This document shows, in pieces, positions 23,235 to 34,838 of a stretch of DNA of 64,000 nt. Position 1 is the first letter of the stretch. Every line of letters starts with the position of its first letter. Source of the DNA: Bolinopsis microptera (Eukaryota > Ctenophora > Tentaculata > Lobata > Bolinopsidae); contig NC_087082.1 in assembly GCF_026151205.1 (NCBI RefSeq), forward strand, positions 15,843,365-15,907,364, read 5' to 3'. A program made the position numbers and the translations under genes. The notes below the pieces were generated by a model. The model did not search any database. It was not told the DNA's origin and saw only the letters and a list, made by a program, of their open reading frames with translations.

Positions 23235-23610
23235 ACTTTTACACTGGGTCATCATTCATAATTTCTGGGATAGAGACGACTAAATCTTCATTTAAAGGAA
23301 CTTTGCTGTCTGACTTAACATCAATAGACACTTCTTGTTAAGGTTTTGTGAACACCTTCTTCACTAACATCATTGGATGTGACTTTATCACTCCCATTTT
23401 CTTACTTCTCTCCCCATACTTTTTAACGCTTACAGTTAGCATCACAGTTTTGTTGAACTGCACATTATTTGATGTTTACTGTTAAAAGTAATTGTTTATC
23501 ACTTGGTCCTCGCACACTGAGTTTATTGGTTCCTTCTCCCCATCTGGGAATGCTTCCACGATTGATTCGGCGCTACATCGCCTTAGTTCCTCGGTTAGTT
23601 CTAGTTTTTC
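23235..23610 (-). pseudogene. Coding-like stretch with in-frame stops
   Basis: One minus-strand frame reads HYKKYLHCAEKLELTEELRR, SIVEAFPDGEKEPINSVCE, FNKTVMLTVSVKKYGERSKK and DVKSDSKVPLNEDLVV, but with several TAA codons between. It looks like a decayed or error-laden exon series downstream of BTB copy 2. Function unknown. Confidence 0.35.
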
Positions 23611-23756
23611 TGCACAGTGCAGATATTTTTTGTAGTGCGTTTTCACCGGGCTGGCCAGTCACCAGATCCTGCGATGCGTCCTTTTATAGTATTTTTCTTG
23701 CCAATTGTTTAATCTACAGAGATATCCATATTACCAGCATAACGTATCGTTTGTCC

Positions 23757-23922
23757 GTTTTTAAATCGTGTCTCCTTCATATTAAGCACACAGGCTTTCT
23801 TTCACATACCGTGTCGTATCATGCATTATCGCTCTCCTTCTTCAGAGACAGGCCTTTCTTTCAACATTCGAGTCGCATCATGCTTTATCGTCTCTCCTTC
23901 TCATAGACAGGCATTCTTTCCC
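23757..23922. repeat. 59-bp tandem repeat, about 2.7 copies
   Basis: On the minus strand each unit begins GAAAGAA and contains GCCTGTCT, AGAAGGAGAG and CGATAA, and then a GCATGAT block. Units are 58-59 bp. The array begins inside the last visible exon of BTB copy 2. Confidence 0.7.
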
Positions 23923-25298
23923 AGGTAGAGTATACCACACACCAATATCTTTCTCTAACTCATTATCTGTTGTTATGAGCTGTACTGGTTCGTCTGGTAA
24001 CAGGGGGTAGTCTGTGTTACTTACAGGCTGTATCCAACCTGCAAATAAAATAGTTACAATGAACAAATTAAGTGACACAACGTGTAACTGACAATTAAAT
24101 GGTTAACTCAAAATTAATAATATAACTAAGTTAGAGACATAAAATTTGGGTGAAAAGAAATATTTAAATGTTAGTTAGTGACTACTAATAGTAATAAAAT
24201 TCCATTTACCTGTTTTAAACTCATCAGTTTGAATAGCAACGTGTCTACAACCCTCCTGAACATCTTCATCATCACTATCTTCAGAATCTCCAGCATATTG
24301 ACTGTCTACTAGCACCACATCAGAACCACCAGCTACCCCCTCACTCCTCAACTTGACCACCTTTTCTACCAACTCTTTTACTTTACCACTCTCAGATCCT
24401 CCCGACAGTTCAATCATCAGGTCTACTACTTCAACAAACTGGTCTGGATATCTTTGCTGAAAGAGTCTCATATCTACTTGTTCGAGTAAATACAACGAGT
24501 TCTCGTCAAATCCTGTGTACTTCAACACAAACGTGAGATGACTCACTAAGCAATCAAACAGAATGTTAAAATCTTTCCCTGCTATCTGAATTGACATGTC
24601 CATCTGACGTTTTGAAAGCTCAGCAAAGTCGGACATGTATTTCCGTAGAAATGCCCTTTTTCCTACATTCCTGGATGTCATATTTCTTACAAAAAGACCA
24701 ACAAACTTGCTCTGTTTCAAGTTGAAGTATGCACGACTGGCAATCTCACAGGCAAACAGAATCTCCTCATATGAATTGTTCTTAAAGTTTAGAACATTTG
24801 TTTTGAAGAAGTTAAGACTCGTCTTACTTAGCCAACTCACATCAAAAACATGAGCCATCTTGTTAACATCTTCGAAATTTACTTTATCCATGTTTTCAGC
24901 TTCACCAGAGTACATTGCATCCACAAAACAATGTACTGCTTCAACACTAAAGTCATCCACCTCAAGGGAAGACTGAAATAAAGAACTGTAAGTTTAAATA
25001 AAGTTGCTTCTGTACAGATGTAGTGAATTACAAATACTGTAATGGAAACTTGTATTTTAAACAAATAACTTTATAAAACCTGCATTCTCATAACACTAAC
25101 AAACATCAAATTTTCTCTCAGTACCTGACAAAGGTTGGTGGTCATATTTCCAATAACTGGACTGTTGAGGGACATTATGACCGAGTTTACCCTCAACACT
25201 GATCCATCTTTCAGATTCAGCACCAGGTTACCATGTACTGGGGAGTTTATCAATTCTCTACCAAAGTTGGCAGGAACTTTTACTTTGGGGATCATCAC
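23878..25298 (-). CDS. BTB-domain protein, copy 2 (three exons)
   Basis: Exon 1 (25298-25125): MMIPKVKVPANFGREL and the first part of a BTB fold, closed by TCAG|GTACTG. Exon 2 (24972-24210): phase 0, with DDFSVEAVHCFVDAMYSGE, FEDVNKMAHVFDVSWL, a BACK-like helical region, an acidic Ser/Asp stretch and AIQTDEFKTG, closed by ACAG|GTAAAT in phase 1. Exon 3 (24038-23878): after TTTGCAG, in matching phase, GWIQPVSNTDYPLLPDEPVQ, DNELEKDIGVWYTLPGK, ending at TGA. The protein is about 365 residues if this is the true end. However, exon 3 runs into a tandem repeat, so the stop may be an artefact. Likely an adaptor-type BTB protein without visible Kelch repeats. Copies 1 and 2 share exon structure and splice sites. 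Confidence 0.8.
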
Positions 25299-25399
25299 TA
25301 AGATTGTTGTATGGGATAGAATTGACTATTTTGTAACATACCTACAATGATCGTAAAATTGACAAGTTACTAATTCTGATAAGCTTCAACAGAAATATA

Positions 25400-25700
25400 A
25401 TAACTAATTGGGCTTTAGATTACCAATTGGAGCTAATAGGCGCTAATATAGATTGTAAGATCAGCTCTAGAGTGCAAAACAGTACAAAGCAAAAATGTAT
25501 ATTGTATACCCTGACAAGACCCCAACATTGGCATGACTTTCAAAAAGTGATTCTACAACAATCTGAAACGAATGGTTCTCAATACTACTTTAGTGGACAG
25601 TTCTCTCAAGAAGTTAAGCAAATGTTAGATAGTACTGACCATATAATTAGCATCATCTCTTACAAACTCCACGGAATAAACTGGGAGAGAAGATGAGCTT
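25400..25700 (+). CDS. Unidentified small ORF upstream of BTB copy 2
   Basis: An open frame of about 95 codons, open upstream of the TTG at 25427, reads GANIDCKISSRVQNS, RPQHWHDFQKVILQQ and ISYKLHGINWERR, then stops. Composition is protein-like, but there is no clear start, splice site or family. It may be an exon or a relic of a mobile element. Confidence 0.3.
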
Positions 25701-25984
25701 TTGAGGGCCAGGAAAATAAAACAAACAGAGACAAAGGAGATGGCGTCAACCAGGAATAGACAAATGTGCTCCGGGAGGTTCAACATCCTGAATTATAGGT
25801 AAACCGGTAAATTAATTTCTCAACGAGTCATATACTGCGGACTGCGGAGTGATGTACTAAAACAATGGTGATCTACTTAAACAATGGTTAATTACATAAA
25901 TGATTAATAATTATAGATGATTTTAAAATTCTATATATCCCGTGGTTTTACACTTCAATACAGACAAAGTTCCAGACAACCGGA

Positions 25985-26590
25985 AAAATGTGTTATTGAT
26001 CTTGACTATGCTGATGACATCGCAGGAATGGATGACACTGTTGAAGGACTGCAAGAAACCACGGACAATATTGCGAAATAATGTGGGCTTGGGGGTTTAA
26101 AGATGAACGCAAAGAAAACAGTGATCATGGTCAGATACATCACAGCACCCACTCCCAGAGAATAGGACCATAGATATAACTGTCGATGGAAACTCTGCAA
26201 AACAGGTCACTCAATTCACTTATTTGGATGCCAAAATTACATCAGATGGCAAGATTGATAAAGAAATAAGTGTCAGGATTGGAAAAGCAACCGGAGCTTT
26301 TAACCAACTCAACAACATTTGGAAGAATAAGAACATAAGCATTAACAACAAAGTGCGAATCTACATCGCAGCTGTTCTTACCATTCTGACCTATGGATGT
26401 GAGATATGGAACACGACTCAAGTGCAGACAAGAAGATTGGAGTCTTTCCATCAGTACTGCTTAAGAAGAATCCTGAGAGTGAGGTGGTTCCATCGAGTAA
26501 GTAATGAGGATGTTTTAAGAAGGGCATCAATAACTGCCCTTGCTGACATAATAACAACAAAACGGCTGCGTTGGTTTGGACGTGTGCGCG
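25985..26590 (+). pseudogene. RTE-like reverse transcriptase fragment
   Basis: It contains the RT active-site motif YADD at about 26007-26018, then DTVEGLQETTDNIAK, a stop, and LKMNAKKTVIM. From 26224 it has the C-terminal region FTYLDAKITSDGKID, ILTYGCEIWNT, RRLESFHQYCLRRILRVRW and TTKRLRWFGRV. This order is typical of RTE-clade LINEs. Two stops and 5' truncation make it dead. Confidence 0.85.
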
Positions 26591-26689
26591 GCGTACTGTA
26601 TATGTGGTTGAAATTGAAATTTGAATTTATTTATGAATATAACATTATGTATTGATTGTTTTGTGGTAAATACAAATTTTTCTTTCCTA

Positions 26690-27375
26690 AAAATGTTTCT
26701 TTCCTTTCCACATTAGAAACTTACGTATCTCGTCAATATGGTGCTGGTATCGGAGGGCCTTTGCCTCCTCTAGCTGCAAGATGAGCCCTTGCATAAATGG
26801 GTCACTTGTAAGTGCTTTTATTATATATTTTATAGTGACCATCTTGTAGGATATCTCCAGGGGTGGAATCCAAAGCGCAACAGAGGTCAAATCTTTGGGA
26901 GGATGGTGAGTGGCCCCGCTTATCTTCAAGAGGACCCTGGCATAAAAGTCTTTGAAAGTATCGAGTTTATCTTTTAGCCATATAGGAGCAGCATATAGAA
27001 GTTTTGTAAGTACCACTGTTCTGAAGAGCATTCTGAGTGAGCTTGCATTCAGACCTCTGTTGCAGGTGGAGTTTTGGGTTATCATGTGCATTGTGCCAGG
27101 CAAACCATCATTGCTTGAGTTTGAAATTTGCGTGACCCTTGAATGCAAGCTTGTTGTCGATTGTTAATCCGAGAACAGTTGATTGATATGTATAGGTTAT
27201 GGGTCTGTTGCCAATAGAAGAGATTCCGTTCGGTCGTTATTTCGGTTTTCACTCCTTTGCTGTGTTTCCAATCCTCTGTGTAGTTGTCTACCTGCTTGAG
27301 AATGGCTTCTTTTAGATTTTTTGTAGCTTTACAGGAGAATTTGTACTCTCGATCTGCGTCATAGTTTCGTCGGCA
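26690..27375 (-). pseudogene. LINE RT C-terminal fragment, antisense
   Basis: The minus strand reads LRMLFRTVVLTKLLYAAPIW, FKDFYARVLLKISGATHHPP and WIPPLEISYKMVTIKY (26690-27148). Upstream, frame-shifted pieces (REYKFSCKATKNLKEAILKQ, NYTEDWKHSKGVKTE) occupy 27150-27375. It is the thumb and C-terminal part of a non-LTR reverse transcriptase of another lineage than the neighbour at 25985. Pseudogene. Confidence 0.75.
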
Positions 27376-27504
27376 CTATACCGAAAAAACCAGTCACATA
27401 TCTCAAACGGTTTTTTAGATTCCCACATACGAACTCACGCACAAACCCACACACTTTGTGGGATTATTAGAATGGGTATATTTTCATTGTTTATAGTTCA
27501 AAAA

Positions 27505-27725
27505 TATTGGTAGCAATGTGCAATGGATCATTTTTGTGACCTATGTATCGAAATAATTGATATAGTTCATAGTTAGAAAAACGCAATTTAAATAAATGTA
27601 TTAGTAGCAATGGATCATTTTCGTTACCTATGTATCGTGCTCTGCTAATTAAATTGCAATATTTGATTTGATCGTGCCAATTGCATCACTTGACATAATC
27701 AGAAAAACGCAATTTAAATAAAGGC
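27505..27725. repeat. Imperfect tandem duplication, about 100 bp units
   Basis: Two units each begin TAGCAATG, contain GGATCATTTT and ACCTATGTATCG, and end AGAAAAACGCAATTTAAATAA. The spacing differs by about 25 bp between copies. Confidence 0.7.
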
Positions 27726-27849
27726 AAAACACAATTTTGATATTTATCACCAATTTAGTAAAACAAGTTCACCTAACCATGTGCTTTCGCGCCCGCGCGG
27801 CGTCGGATATGAGGACACAAGCGCAGAAAATTTTGGCAACCAATATACG

Positions 27850-28215
27850 GGAATTATGGGTTGATTCACGATGTCAATCCTTCGCAGCTCGGTGAGGCAC
27901 AGTGGTGCATCCCGCCGGTCTACCGAAGTGGTTGCGAGAAGCATTATTTGATGCGCGCGCGACCCAGTAGTGCATCGCGCTACAAATATATGGGTGCCAA
28001 AATCGGTGAGTGGGTTGATGGCTAGAGCCTTTTTACCGCCGGGAGGCGGGCGCGCGCTACTGCAAGCGCATGAAGGGCTCTGGATAGAGCAATAAAATGA
28101 GTTGTAGTGCGATGCGTTACTGTGCCGCGCCGCGCACTCAATGAGGCTTCTCACAGCGCTTCTCACAGCGCTACTGTGCTGCGCCGAGCTGCCATGAATT
28201 GACATCGTCAATTAA
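27850..28215. repeat. Dispersed repeat family B, two copies
   Basis: GATGTCAATCCTTCGCAGCT, CACAGTGGTGCATC, GAGAAGCATTATTTGATGCG and CAGTAGTGCATCGCGCTACA mark the first copy (27865-27985). The second (28105-28215) carries GTGCCGCGCCGCGCACTCA and ends TTGACATCGTCAATTAAT. A GC-rich block, GCCGGGAGGCGGGCGCG-like, lies between them. Confidence 0.7.
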
Positions 28216-28369
28216 TAAAATGAGTTCTAAAGAAACTACTAATTGAAATGTTATCATTTAAATTAGGAAAATAAATTTAGTTATAACATGATCGAGACAG
28301 TTTTTAGATTTGAGTTATCCCAAACAAAATTATTTTGGGCCACAATCATAAAGTTTGCAGCTTAAATGG

Positions 28370-28905
28370 CCCGATGGCAAGTGCCACAAAGTAGCGCGCG
28401 CTGGGCCAGACCATTAACAATGGTCATTGGAAATGCACAACTACTTTTACAGTAATACGCTTATCCCTGCCAATAAGTTTTGCTAGCGGTAAAAGCCGGA
28501 GCCGATAGTTCTTGTATCACGTTGCGACCCCCACGGTCGTTTCACGATACAGGGGGGTCATACAACGTATGACAAGTTCAGGGTCGGCTAGAAAACGTGT
28601 TGAAAAATTCACATGACAGTTGAGTGTAAAGTAATTTATTATATCGTTTAATTTAATGGGTGATACTCTTTAAATATTTGTTTCACAACTTGCTCTAACC
28701 AGAGCCCTCTGATTTCGCTTGCAGTAGCGCGCGACCGCCGAAGGCGGCAAAGATTGAAGATATATTCTACTTGTGAAACAAGCGCGTCATGCAGTACGCG
28801 CATACACATTACATGGCTTGATTGTTGATGGCTATGTGAATTTCACAACCGTCGACGAGTCCAACTCGGCGCGCGTCTTTGTAGATTATAAACCGACAAC
28901 ATATC
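28370..28905. repeat. Dispersed GC-rich module plus family A core
   Basis: 28370-28430 and 28690-28800 match, in reverse, the GC-rich block at 55310-55500 and 57000-57200 (for example GCGCGCGACCGCCGAAG and CTAACCAGAGCC). A family A core lies at 28846-28905 (CGTCGACGAGTCCAACTCGG). Non-coding. Confidence 0.65.
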
Positions 28906-29039
28906 ATGGGATCATGCGACAGGCTGAGCGCCGCCCAGTTATAAGCTTTATTTTCACGTTGGATATTATTACCTATATGCTTTTTAAAAAACATGAACAA
29001 TAAAACTACTGCAATATACAATTATGTACAAATGTATTA

Positions 29040-30080
29040 GGAGTGCTTCCGGACTCGTTTGTGGTTTGGTTTACAATTACATTTTTTCTTTCCCATTTCC
29101 GTAAGTCTTCCAATGGTTGTGTGAAGCGCAGGTGGCCCAAAGCGTCACCGCTGGATAAAGACCCTGGATCTGCCTGCAGCAGCCAGAACCTCGAAAAAGG
29201 GCTACCCCGTTGGTGCCCTTTTCCAGTACCACATCGAACAGCAAGATGAAGCCTCTCCACAACAAGTCCTATCCTGCTACCTCCTCGTGGTGAAGACTGG
29301 AAACTGGATGAACAGTGGTGATCTCCAGGCTAAGGGCAGCGAAGGGCGACGGGAGGCTCACTGACCCCCGCGGTTTTCAATTATTGAATCACATAATTGT
29401 CTCCTAACTCTAAACCTCAAGAGAAGAGAGGTGCAGAGAATCAGTGACTCCCCCGGCTGTGGAGTGAACAGTAGCTAAAGAGGTATTGGCCGTTTGCCTC
29501 TGACCTTGTTTCTATGACCCAGGTAAACTGGACCACGCTCTGGTAACAGGATCGGCCCCCCATGCCTGGGGTAACGAGGTAGTCAGGGGGAAGGTTAGCC
29601 CCCGTAAAAGTGGAGCCTTGGCTCACACTCTAATCTCCCTAAGCTTTGGGACAAAAGCGTATAGTCATTTATTGGAATTGGTGAAGAAAGAAGAAATAAT
29701 ACAACGACAGGACATCATCACAAAACCCACTCTTACTGATTAGTAGCAACAAGTGTTCTAGCGGAAGTTGTTACTCACGTGGCCAAGATGGATAAGTCAT
29801 TTAACGCTCAAGTGGCGCCCGGCGTTAAGTAGGTGTCTCACTTTGCCTGATGTGCAGGGGACTGCGCATGAGACACCAGCCATTGAAAAGTTTGATGATG
29901 TCTTATAATAACACTAGGGTTAATATAAGTCCCTACCACTGATTTAGATGTCGGAGGGGACCGGATTGATGACTCTCTCACCCTAAAACTCCCTAGGAGA
30001 GGGGTGACAGATGATATGCCGGCTCCTTCACCCGCGGCACAAAAAATAACATAAAACAACAAAAAAAGGATGGGGATGCA
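29040..30080 (+). other. Probable 5' region of the RTE-like LINE
   Basis: No ORF is supported. The sequence is less AT-rich than its surroundings and runs without an obvious break into the endonuclease ORF. It carries a GCGAAGGGCGACGGGAGGCT block. The 5' boundary is not defined. Confidence 0.4.
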
Positions 30081-31466
30081 TTGGTTTCTTGTAGTGAGGT
30101 AGCTCTGGTAGGGACATTTAATGTCCGAACTGCTAGAGAAGGTTACAAGCGCCTTGAACTCGTGACTCAGTTTCTGGAGAGTGGCATGGAGATCCTTGGG
30201 ATCCAAGAACATAGAATTGTCCACCAGGAGCCGATCAAGATCGAAAAGTTCAAGGAGGGGGTTAGCTTGGTAACTGTTTCAGCATGGAGGAATGGAGCAG
30301 GAGCAGCCACTGGTGGAGTGGGCTTTCTGCTGACTAGAAGAGCATACAGCGCAATCAGCCTCATTAAACCCTATGGCTCAAGGGTGCTGACTATCTCTTT
30401 CAACGGAAATCCCAGACTCACAACTATAACAGCCTATAGTCCTACCGAGGCAGCACTAGTTGAAGAAGCGGAGAATTTCCATAACACCCTTAGACAGGCT
30501 ATGAATGATGTGCCAGCGCACCACCTGCTGATCACAGAGGGAGATATGAACGCCCGGCTTGGAAAGGAGAGTGAAGAAGATTCCCGTTGGTACTTTCATA
30601 CTCGTACCAATCGGAATGGAGAGCTACTGAGAGACACTGCCCTGGAGTGCGATATGGAAATTACCAATATCCGCTTCAGAAAGAAGGTCAACAAGAGGTG
30701 GACCTTCTTATCCGATGGGACACTTAACAAAGGTCAGATTGACTATATCCTCATACGGCGGAAGTGGAAAAACTCATTAAAGAACACTGAAGTTTACAAC
30801 ACTTTTCAGTCGTTGGGATCTGATCACAGAGTTGTAGTGTGTAAGATCAAAGTTAGCTTTAGGAAAGGACACAGGCCTCCGAAAAAAGTTAACTATGATT
30901 ATAGTGCCCTGAAGTCGGATGGTGAGCTTCAAAAAAAGTATGCAATTGAAGTTCGGAATAGATTCTCTGGCCTGGTGGAGGAGGATGATGGGGCCACTGA
31001 AAGCTACGGGAAGCTTATGGTTGCTATTGAGGCGGCAAACAAGAGCCTTCTGCCAAAGAAGACTCGACAAAAGCAGATTGACCCCTCAAGTGACCCAAGA
31101 GTGGACAGTGCAAGGAGGGGACTGTTCTTGGCCAAGGACCAATACCATCAGGAGCCTTGTGAGGAGAAGAGAGAGGAAGTCGCCACTAAAAAGGATTTGT
31201 TAAAGGCCTGCTACAAAGAGGTAGAGGAGGAGATCCTGAAAGGTAAGATCAGGAAAGTTGAGGATACTGCTGATCGTTGTAAGAACAAGGAAAGCTGGAA
31301 GCTTGTCAACGATATTTCAGGGAGGACAAATCCCAGCTGTGGACTCGTGGAAGGGGGCAGCTCAACAGAACGTCTTGAGAACTGGAGGAAGCACTTCTCT
31401 GGGTTACTTGGACAGCCACCCACAGTCCCTGACAATAGTATTCCGATCAGGAATATACACGTTTAG
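30081..31466 (+). pseudogene. RTE-like LINE, endonuclease part
   Basis: About 461 codons, read from a TTG with no good ATG upstream. AP-endonuclease motifs: GTFNVRT at residues 11-17, catalytic Glu in GIQEHR (about 43), GGVGFLLTRR (about 85), EGDMNARL (about 155), GQIDYILIRR (about 218) and SDHRVVV (about 246). A linker region follows to the RT. The frame ends at TAG just before the RT starts in another frame, so the polyprotein is broken near 31465. In RTE-type LINEs both activities belong to one protein that nicks the target and copies the RNA in place. Confidence 0.85.
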
Positions 31467-31479
31467 TTTAATTCCACCC

Positions 31480-33016
31480 TCCACTGAATATAGAGGATGG
31501 CCCGTTCACCATTGAGGAACTACGTCTTGCCAAAAAGCAGATAGTAGAAGGCAAAGCTTATGGCGATGATGGTATCTCACCTGAAGTGATGAAGAGGGTG
31601 GACATCGATGACGTCATCCTGAAGTTCTGCAACGATGCATTATGTGATGGTCTCATGCCCGATCAATGGAAGCTCAGTAATATTGTTCCTGTGCCAAAGA
31701 AAGGGGACCTCACTAAGACCGACAACTACAGAGGAATATCTCTGACATCGATAGTCAGTAAAACTCTGAACAAAATGTTGCTGAACAGGATGAAGCCAAG
31801 TCTTGAGGAAGTTTTAAGGGACAACCAGAATGGCTTTAGACCTGGGCGCTCTACAACATCGCACATCCTTGCTCTACGAAGAATTATGGAGGGTGCTAGA
31901 GCCAAAAATCTTAAGGCCACCATGGTTTTCATTGATTTCAAAAAGGCGTTCGATAGTGTGCATAGAGGTTTGCTCATGAAGATATTAAAAGCATATGGCA
32001 TATCAGAAGCCATAGTGCGGCTCATTGAGGGTATCTATACGAGCACAAAGGCTAAAGTAGTTACAGCCGATGGTATAACAGAAATTTTTGATATCCTGGC
32101 TGGAGTACTGCAAGGAGACACTCTTGCCCCGTACTTGTTCATTATCGTGATTGACTATATCATGACAGTGACTATAGACGATGATGACTCGGACTCTGGG
32201 TTTACTCTCAGGCCTGCACGGAGTAGAAGGATTGGTGCCGAGAAGATCGCAGACGTCGAGTTTGCAGATGATGTTGCCCTTATCACTGATACCATTGAAG
32301 GGGCAAAACTACTCCTGGACAGGCTTGAGAAAGCAGCACTGAGTGTTGGGCTAGCCATGAACGGCTCTAAAACTAAGTTCAGGACTCTGAACATGACAGA
32401 GGAGGCGAGTAGTCTTAATAGCTGTTCTGGAAACAAGCTGGAAAAGGTGACAGACTTTGTTTACCTTGGAGCTTGGATAGCAACAACAGAGAGGGACCTG
32501 CGGGTCAGAAAAGCTAAGGCTTGGGCAGCCTGCCACAAGCTAAAGAAGATGTGGAAGTCTGACCTTAGAAGAGGACTAAAGATCCGTCTATTTGTTGCTA
32601 CTGTGGAGTCAATACTTCTTTATGGTTCTGAAACGTGGACGTTGACAGAGCAATTGAAGAAACACATTGATGGCTGCTACACTAGAATGCTAAGGATGGC
32701 ACTTAATGTGGATTGGAAGCAGCGAAAAACCAACAAAGAAGTCTATGGCAACCTACCGAGAGCAACCATGAAGATCCAAGAGCGCAGGATGCGACTAGCA
32801 GGCCATATCCACCGGCAGCCAGAACTAGTCGCAAACCGCTTGCTACTCTGGGAACCAACTCATGGGGTGCGGAGTAGGGGGAGACCAGCCATGACCTATG
32901 TTGATAGCCTACGAGCTGACACGGGTCTCAACGACACTGGAGAAATGGGCGGACTTATGGCGGATAGAGTTTTATGGAGACAGCGCATCAATACTCGGAC
33001 GCTGAAGCCGCCTTAA
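31480..33016 (+). pseudogene. RTE-like LINE, reverse transcriptase part
   Basis: The frame is open from about 31475 (NIEDGPFTIEELRLAKKQ) to the TAA at 33014-33016. RT blocks: VPVPKKGDLTKTDNYRGISL, NGFRPGRSTTSHI, FIDFKKAFDSV, GVLQGDTLAPYLF and the active site FADDVALI, followed by FVYLGAWI and LLYGSETWTL. The C-terminus has RRMRLAGHIHRQ and RGRPAMTYVDSL. These are standard non-LTR RT motifs and the order fits the RTE group. Except for the frame break from the endonuclease part it is intact, so insertion was recent. Confidence 0.88.
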
Positions 33017-33205
33017 GTCAAGTCATTTCCGTACAATTTAATTGTTATCTCCTGATCCTCTGTGTTATTCAGTTTTACTAGCACAATGAACAAACGACCA
33101 CGTACTTCCGGAGATTTATCCCAGCCAATAGGGTTTCCTGTGTATTTTCTGAGTCGCCCATGATCGCAGAATCGCTCCTGTATTGGCTGACGCGGAGATA
33201 GTTGT

Positions 33206-33298
33206 AAGTTTATAACTTACCAGGACGTGCGCCGAGTTGGACTCGTCGACGGTCCTAACATTTGAAACAAATATTTTACGAGTATCACCCGTTAAGGA
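33206..33298 (-). repeat. Dispersed repeat family A copy
   Basis: Reverse-oriented copy: CGCCGAGTTGGACTCGTCGA, then GTCC, then ACGAGTATCACCCGTTAA. It lies between the RTE 3' end and a LINE tail. Confidence 0.8.
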
Positions 33299-33354
33299 GA
33301 TAGCGATGGCATGTGCAGCAGTGTTTTTAGCATCTGCTGCATCACGCATATAGT

Positions 33355-33830
33355 TGATCTGATGTCATTCAAAGAAGAAGAGAACGGTATTTAATCATCA
33401 ACATGTGGAAAGTTCTGCATTGCAAGTGCCCTAATGATATTGGTATCCAGCTCTCGGTGACTCTCAGACATGGTCAAAAAGCAGTTGTGCCCAGTATAGC
33501 TAAGTCCAGCAGTCAACGTAATCAAGCTCTACATGATATGACAACTCATTTGCAGTCACTGGACCTCGATTATGGAATGTAATCCCAATACATATGCACA
33601 CCATCGAGGATCGGATACTATGCAATTCAAAGCAGCTTTAACGAACTTTGTCAAGTCATTTCCGGACGAGCCTCCAGCTCCAGGATACAGCCGTCGGAAT
33701 GGAAACTCCTTGCTGGATTGGAGTGGTATGGTGATAAAACAATTTCTATACTGTCCGGGGATCAACTTCTTCGATGGCCCGATAGAGGATTCTATGAAGC
33801 CAACAATGTAACAAAGTAAAGTAAGTAGTT
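33355..33830 (+). pseudogene. LINE RT C-terminal tail (CR1/L2-like)
   Basis: Encodes YLIINMWKVLHC, then in changing frames the LWNVIPIHMHTIED region, and 33599-33811 in frame: MQFKAALTNFVKSFPDEPPA, PGYSRRNGNSLLDW, a short tail and a stop. It ends with AACAAAGTAAAGTAAGTA. The tail after the stop and the short 3' repeats are typical of CR1/L2-type copies truncated at the 5' end. Confidence 0.8.
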
Positions 33831-33854
33831 ATACTACTCGATTTGATTCGGAGT

Positions 33855-33950
33855 ACTGGGTTACTGGGCGGCGCTCAGCCTGTCATTCCGCCGAATCTCT
33901 ATATCATATATGTTTATGAACATCATTTAATAGCCTGGGATCCCCTGGGG
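33855..33950. repeat. Dispersed repeat family C copy
   Basis: TTACTGGGCGGCGCTCAGCC, TGTCATTCCGCCGAATCT, TTTATGAACAT and TAGCCTGGGATCCCC in about 90 bp. Other copies: 36099-36150 (partial), 37388-37490, 37808-37990, about 50560-50640 (reverse), 55509-55540 and 57217-57245 (partial). Confidence 0.75.
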
Positions 33951-33959
33951 TGATTTCTG

Positions 33960-34465
33960 GGCCGGTTTCCTGTTTAACATGGCAACAGAGTAGGAGCGGG
34001 TATAAGCACGAATGGAGGACTGACAGTGCTGGAGAAGGCTGCTCCCGGAAGTGTAGATAGCGGAGGTCACTGGACACTAGACATAGTATGCTATATAATA
34101 ATATATCGGTCTGAATTTGCAATAGATACGTGCCTCCCATAATAATGTAAGATGTTTTATTTAGTCCAACTATATTTTTCCTGATAAGAAGTTTAATCGA
34201 GGCAATATGTAATGGTATATTACCAGGAATACACACAGACAATATTATTAACATTAACAATGACTTTGTATTTTTATAACTGTAGATTAAGAAACACTAA
34301 ACGTAGACCAGTCTAAACAAATTAGGATAAATTTTGGTTTCTCCAATTCGATTTTTGAGAAAACCTATCAAAAATACATACAACAATTTATGAAAGCAAC
34401 ATGTAATGCATGTTTTTGTGATTTTGTCATCCTTAGCACTATAACGGGTGTAGTGATGACTCGGA
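33960..34465. other. Non-coding spacer
   Basis: AT-rich, no supported gene. Confidence 0.4.
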
Positions 34466-34468
34466 TCA

Positions 34469-34838
34469 GTTTCCAACTCCGACTTTAGTTTCCAACTCCG
34501 ACTTTACTTTCCAACTCCGACTATAGTTTCCAACTCCGACTTTAGTTTCCAACTCCGACTTTAGTTTCCAACTCCGACTTTAGTTTCCAACTCCGACTTT
34601 AGTTTCCAACTCCGACTTTACTTTCCAACTCCGACTATAGTTTCCAACTCCGACTTTAGTTTCCAACTCCGACTTTAGTTTCCAACTCCGACTTTAGTTT
34701 CCAACTCCGACTTTAGTTTCCAACTCCGACTTTAGTTTCCAACTCCGACTTTAGTTTCCAACTCCGACTTTAGTTTCCAACTCCGACTTTAGTTTCCAAC
34801 TCCAAGTCTCCAACTTTAGATTCCAACTCCGACTTTAC
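34469..34838. repeat. 19-bp minisatellite (GTTTCCAACTCCGACTTTA), about 19 copies
   Basis: Nearly identical 19-bp units in direct tandem. A variant pair (CTTTCC... with CTATAG) recurs at intervals of 114 bp, that is six units, which shows a higher-order repeat and recent unequal exchange. Not a CRISPR array, since no spacers are present. Confidence 0.95.

Noticed and set aside
23235-23610. A variant genetic code with TAA read as Gln
   Set aside because: TAA and TGA terminate other frames here normally (for example the RTE RT at 33016 and the LINE RT at 54162). The stops are better explained by decay or sequence error.
28773-29265. Several 60-85 codon ORFs on both strands
   Set aside because: They lie in dispersed repeats and the probable LINE 5' region, overlap each other in opposite strands and show no domain features.
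34469-34838. CRISPR-like array
   Set aside because: Direct tandem 19-bp units without spacers, in a eukaryotic genome. It is a minisatellite.
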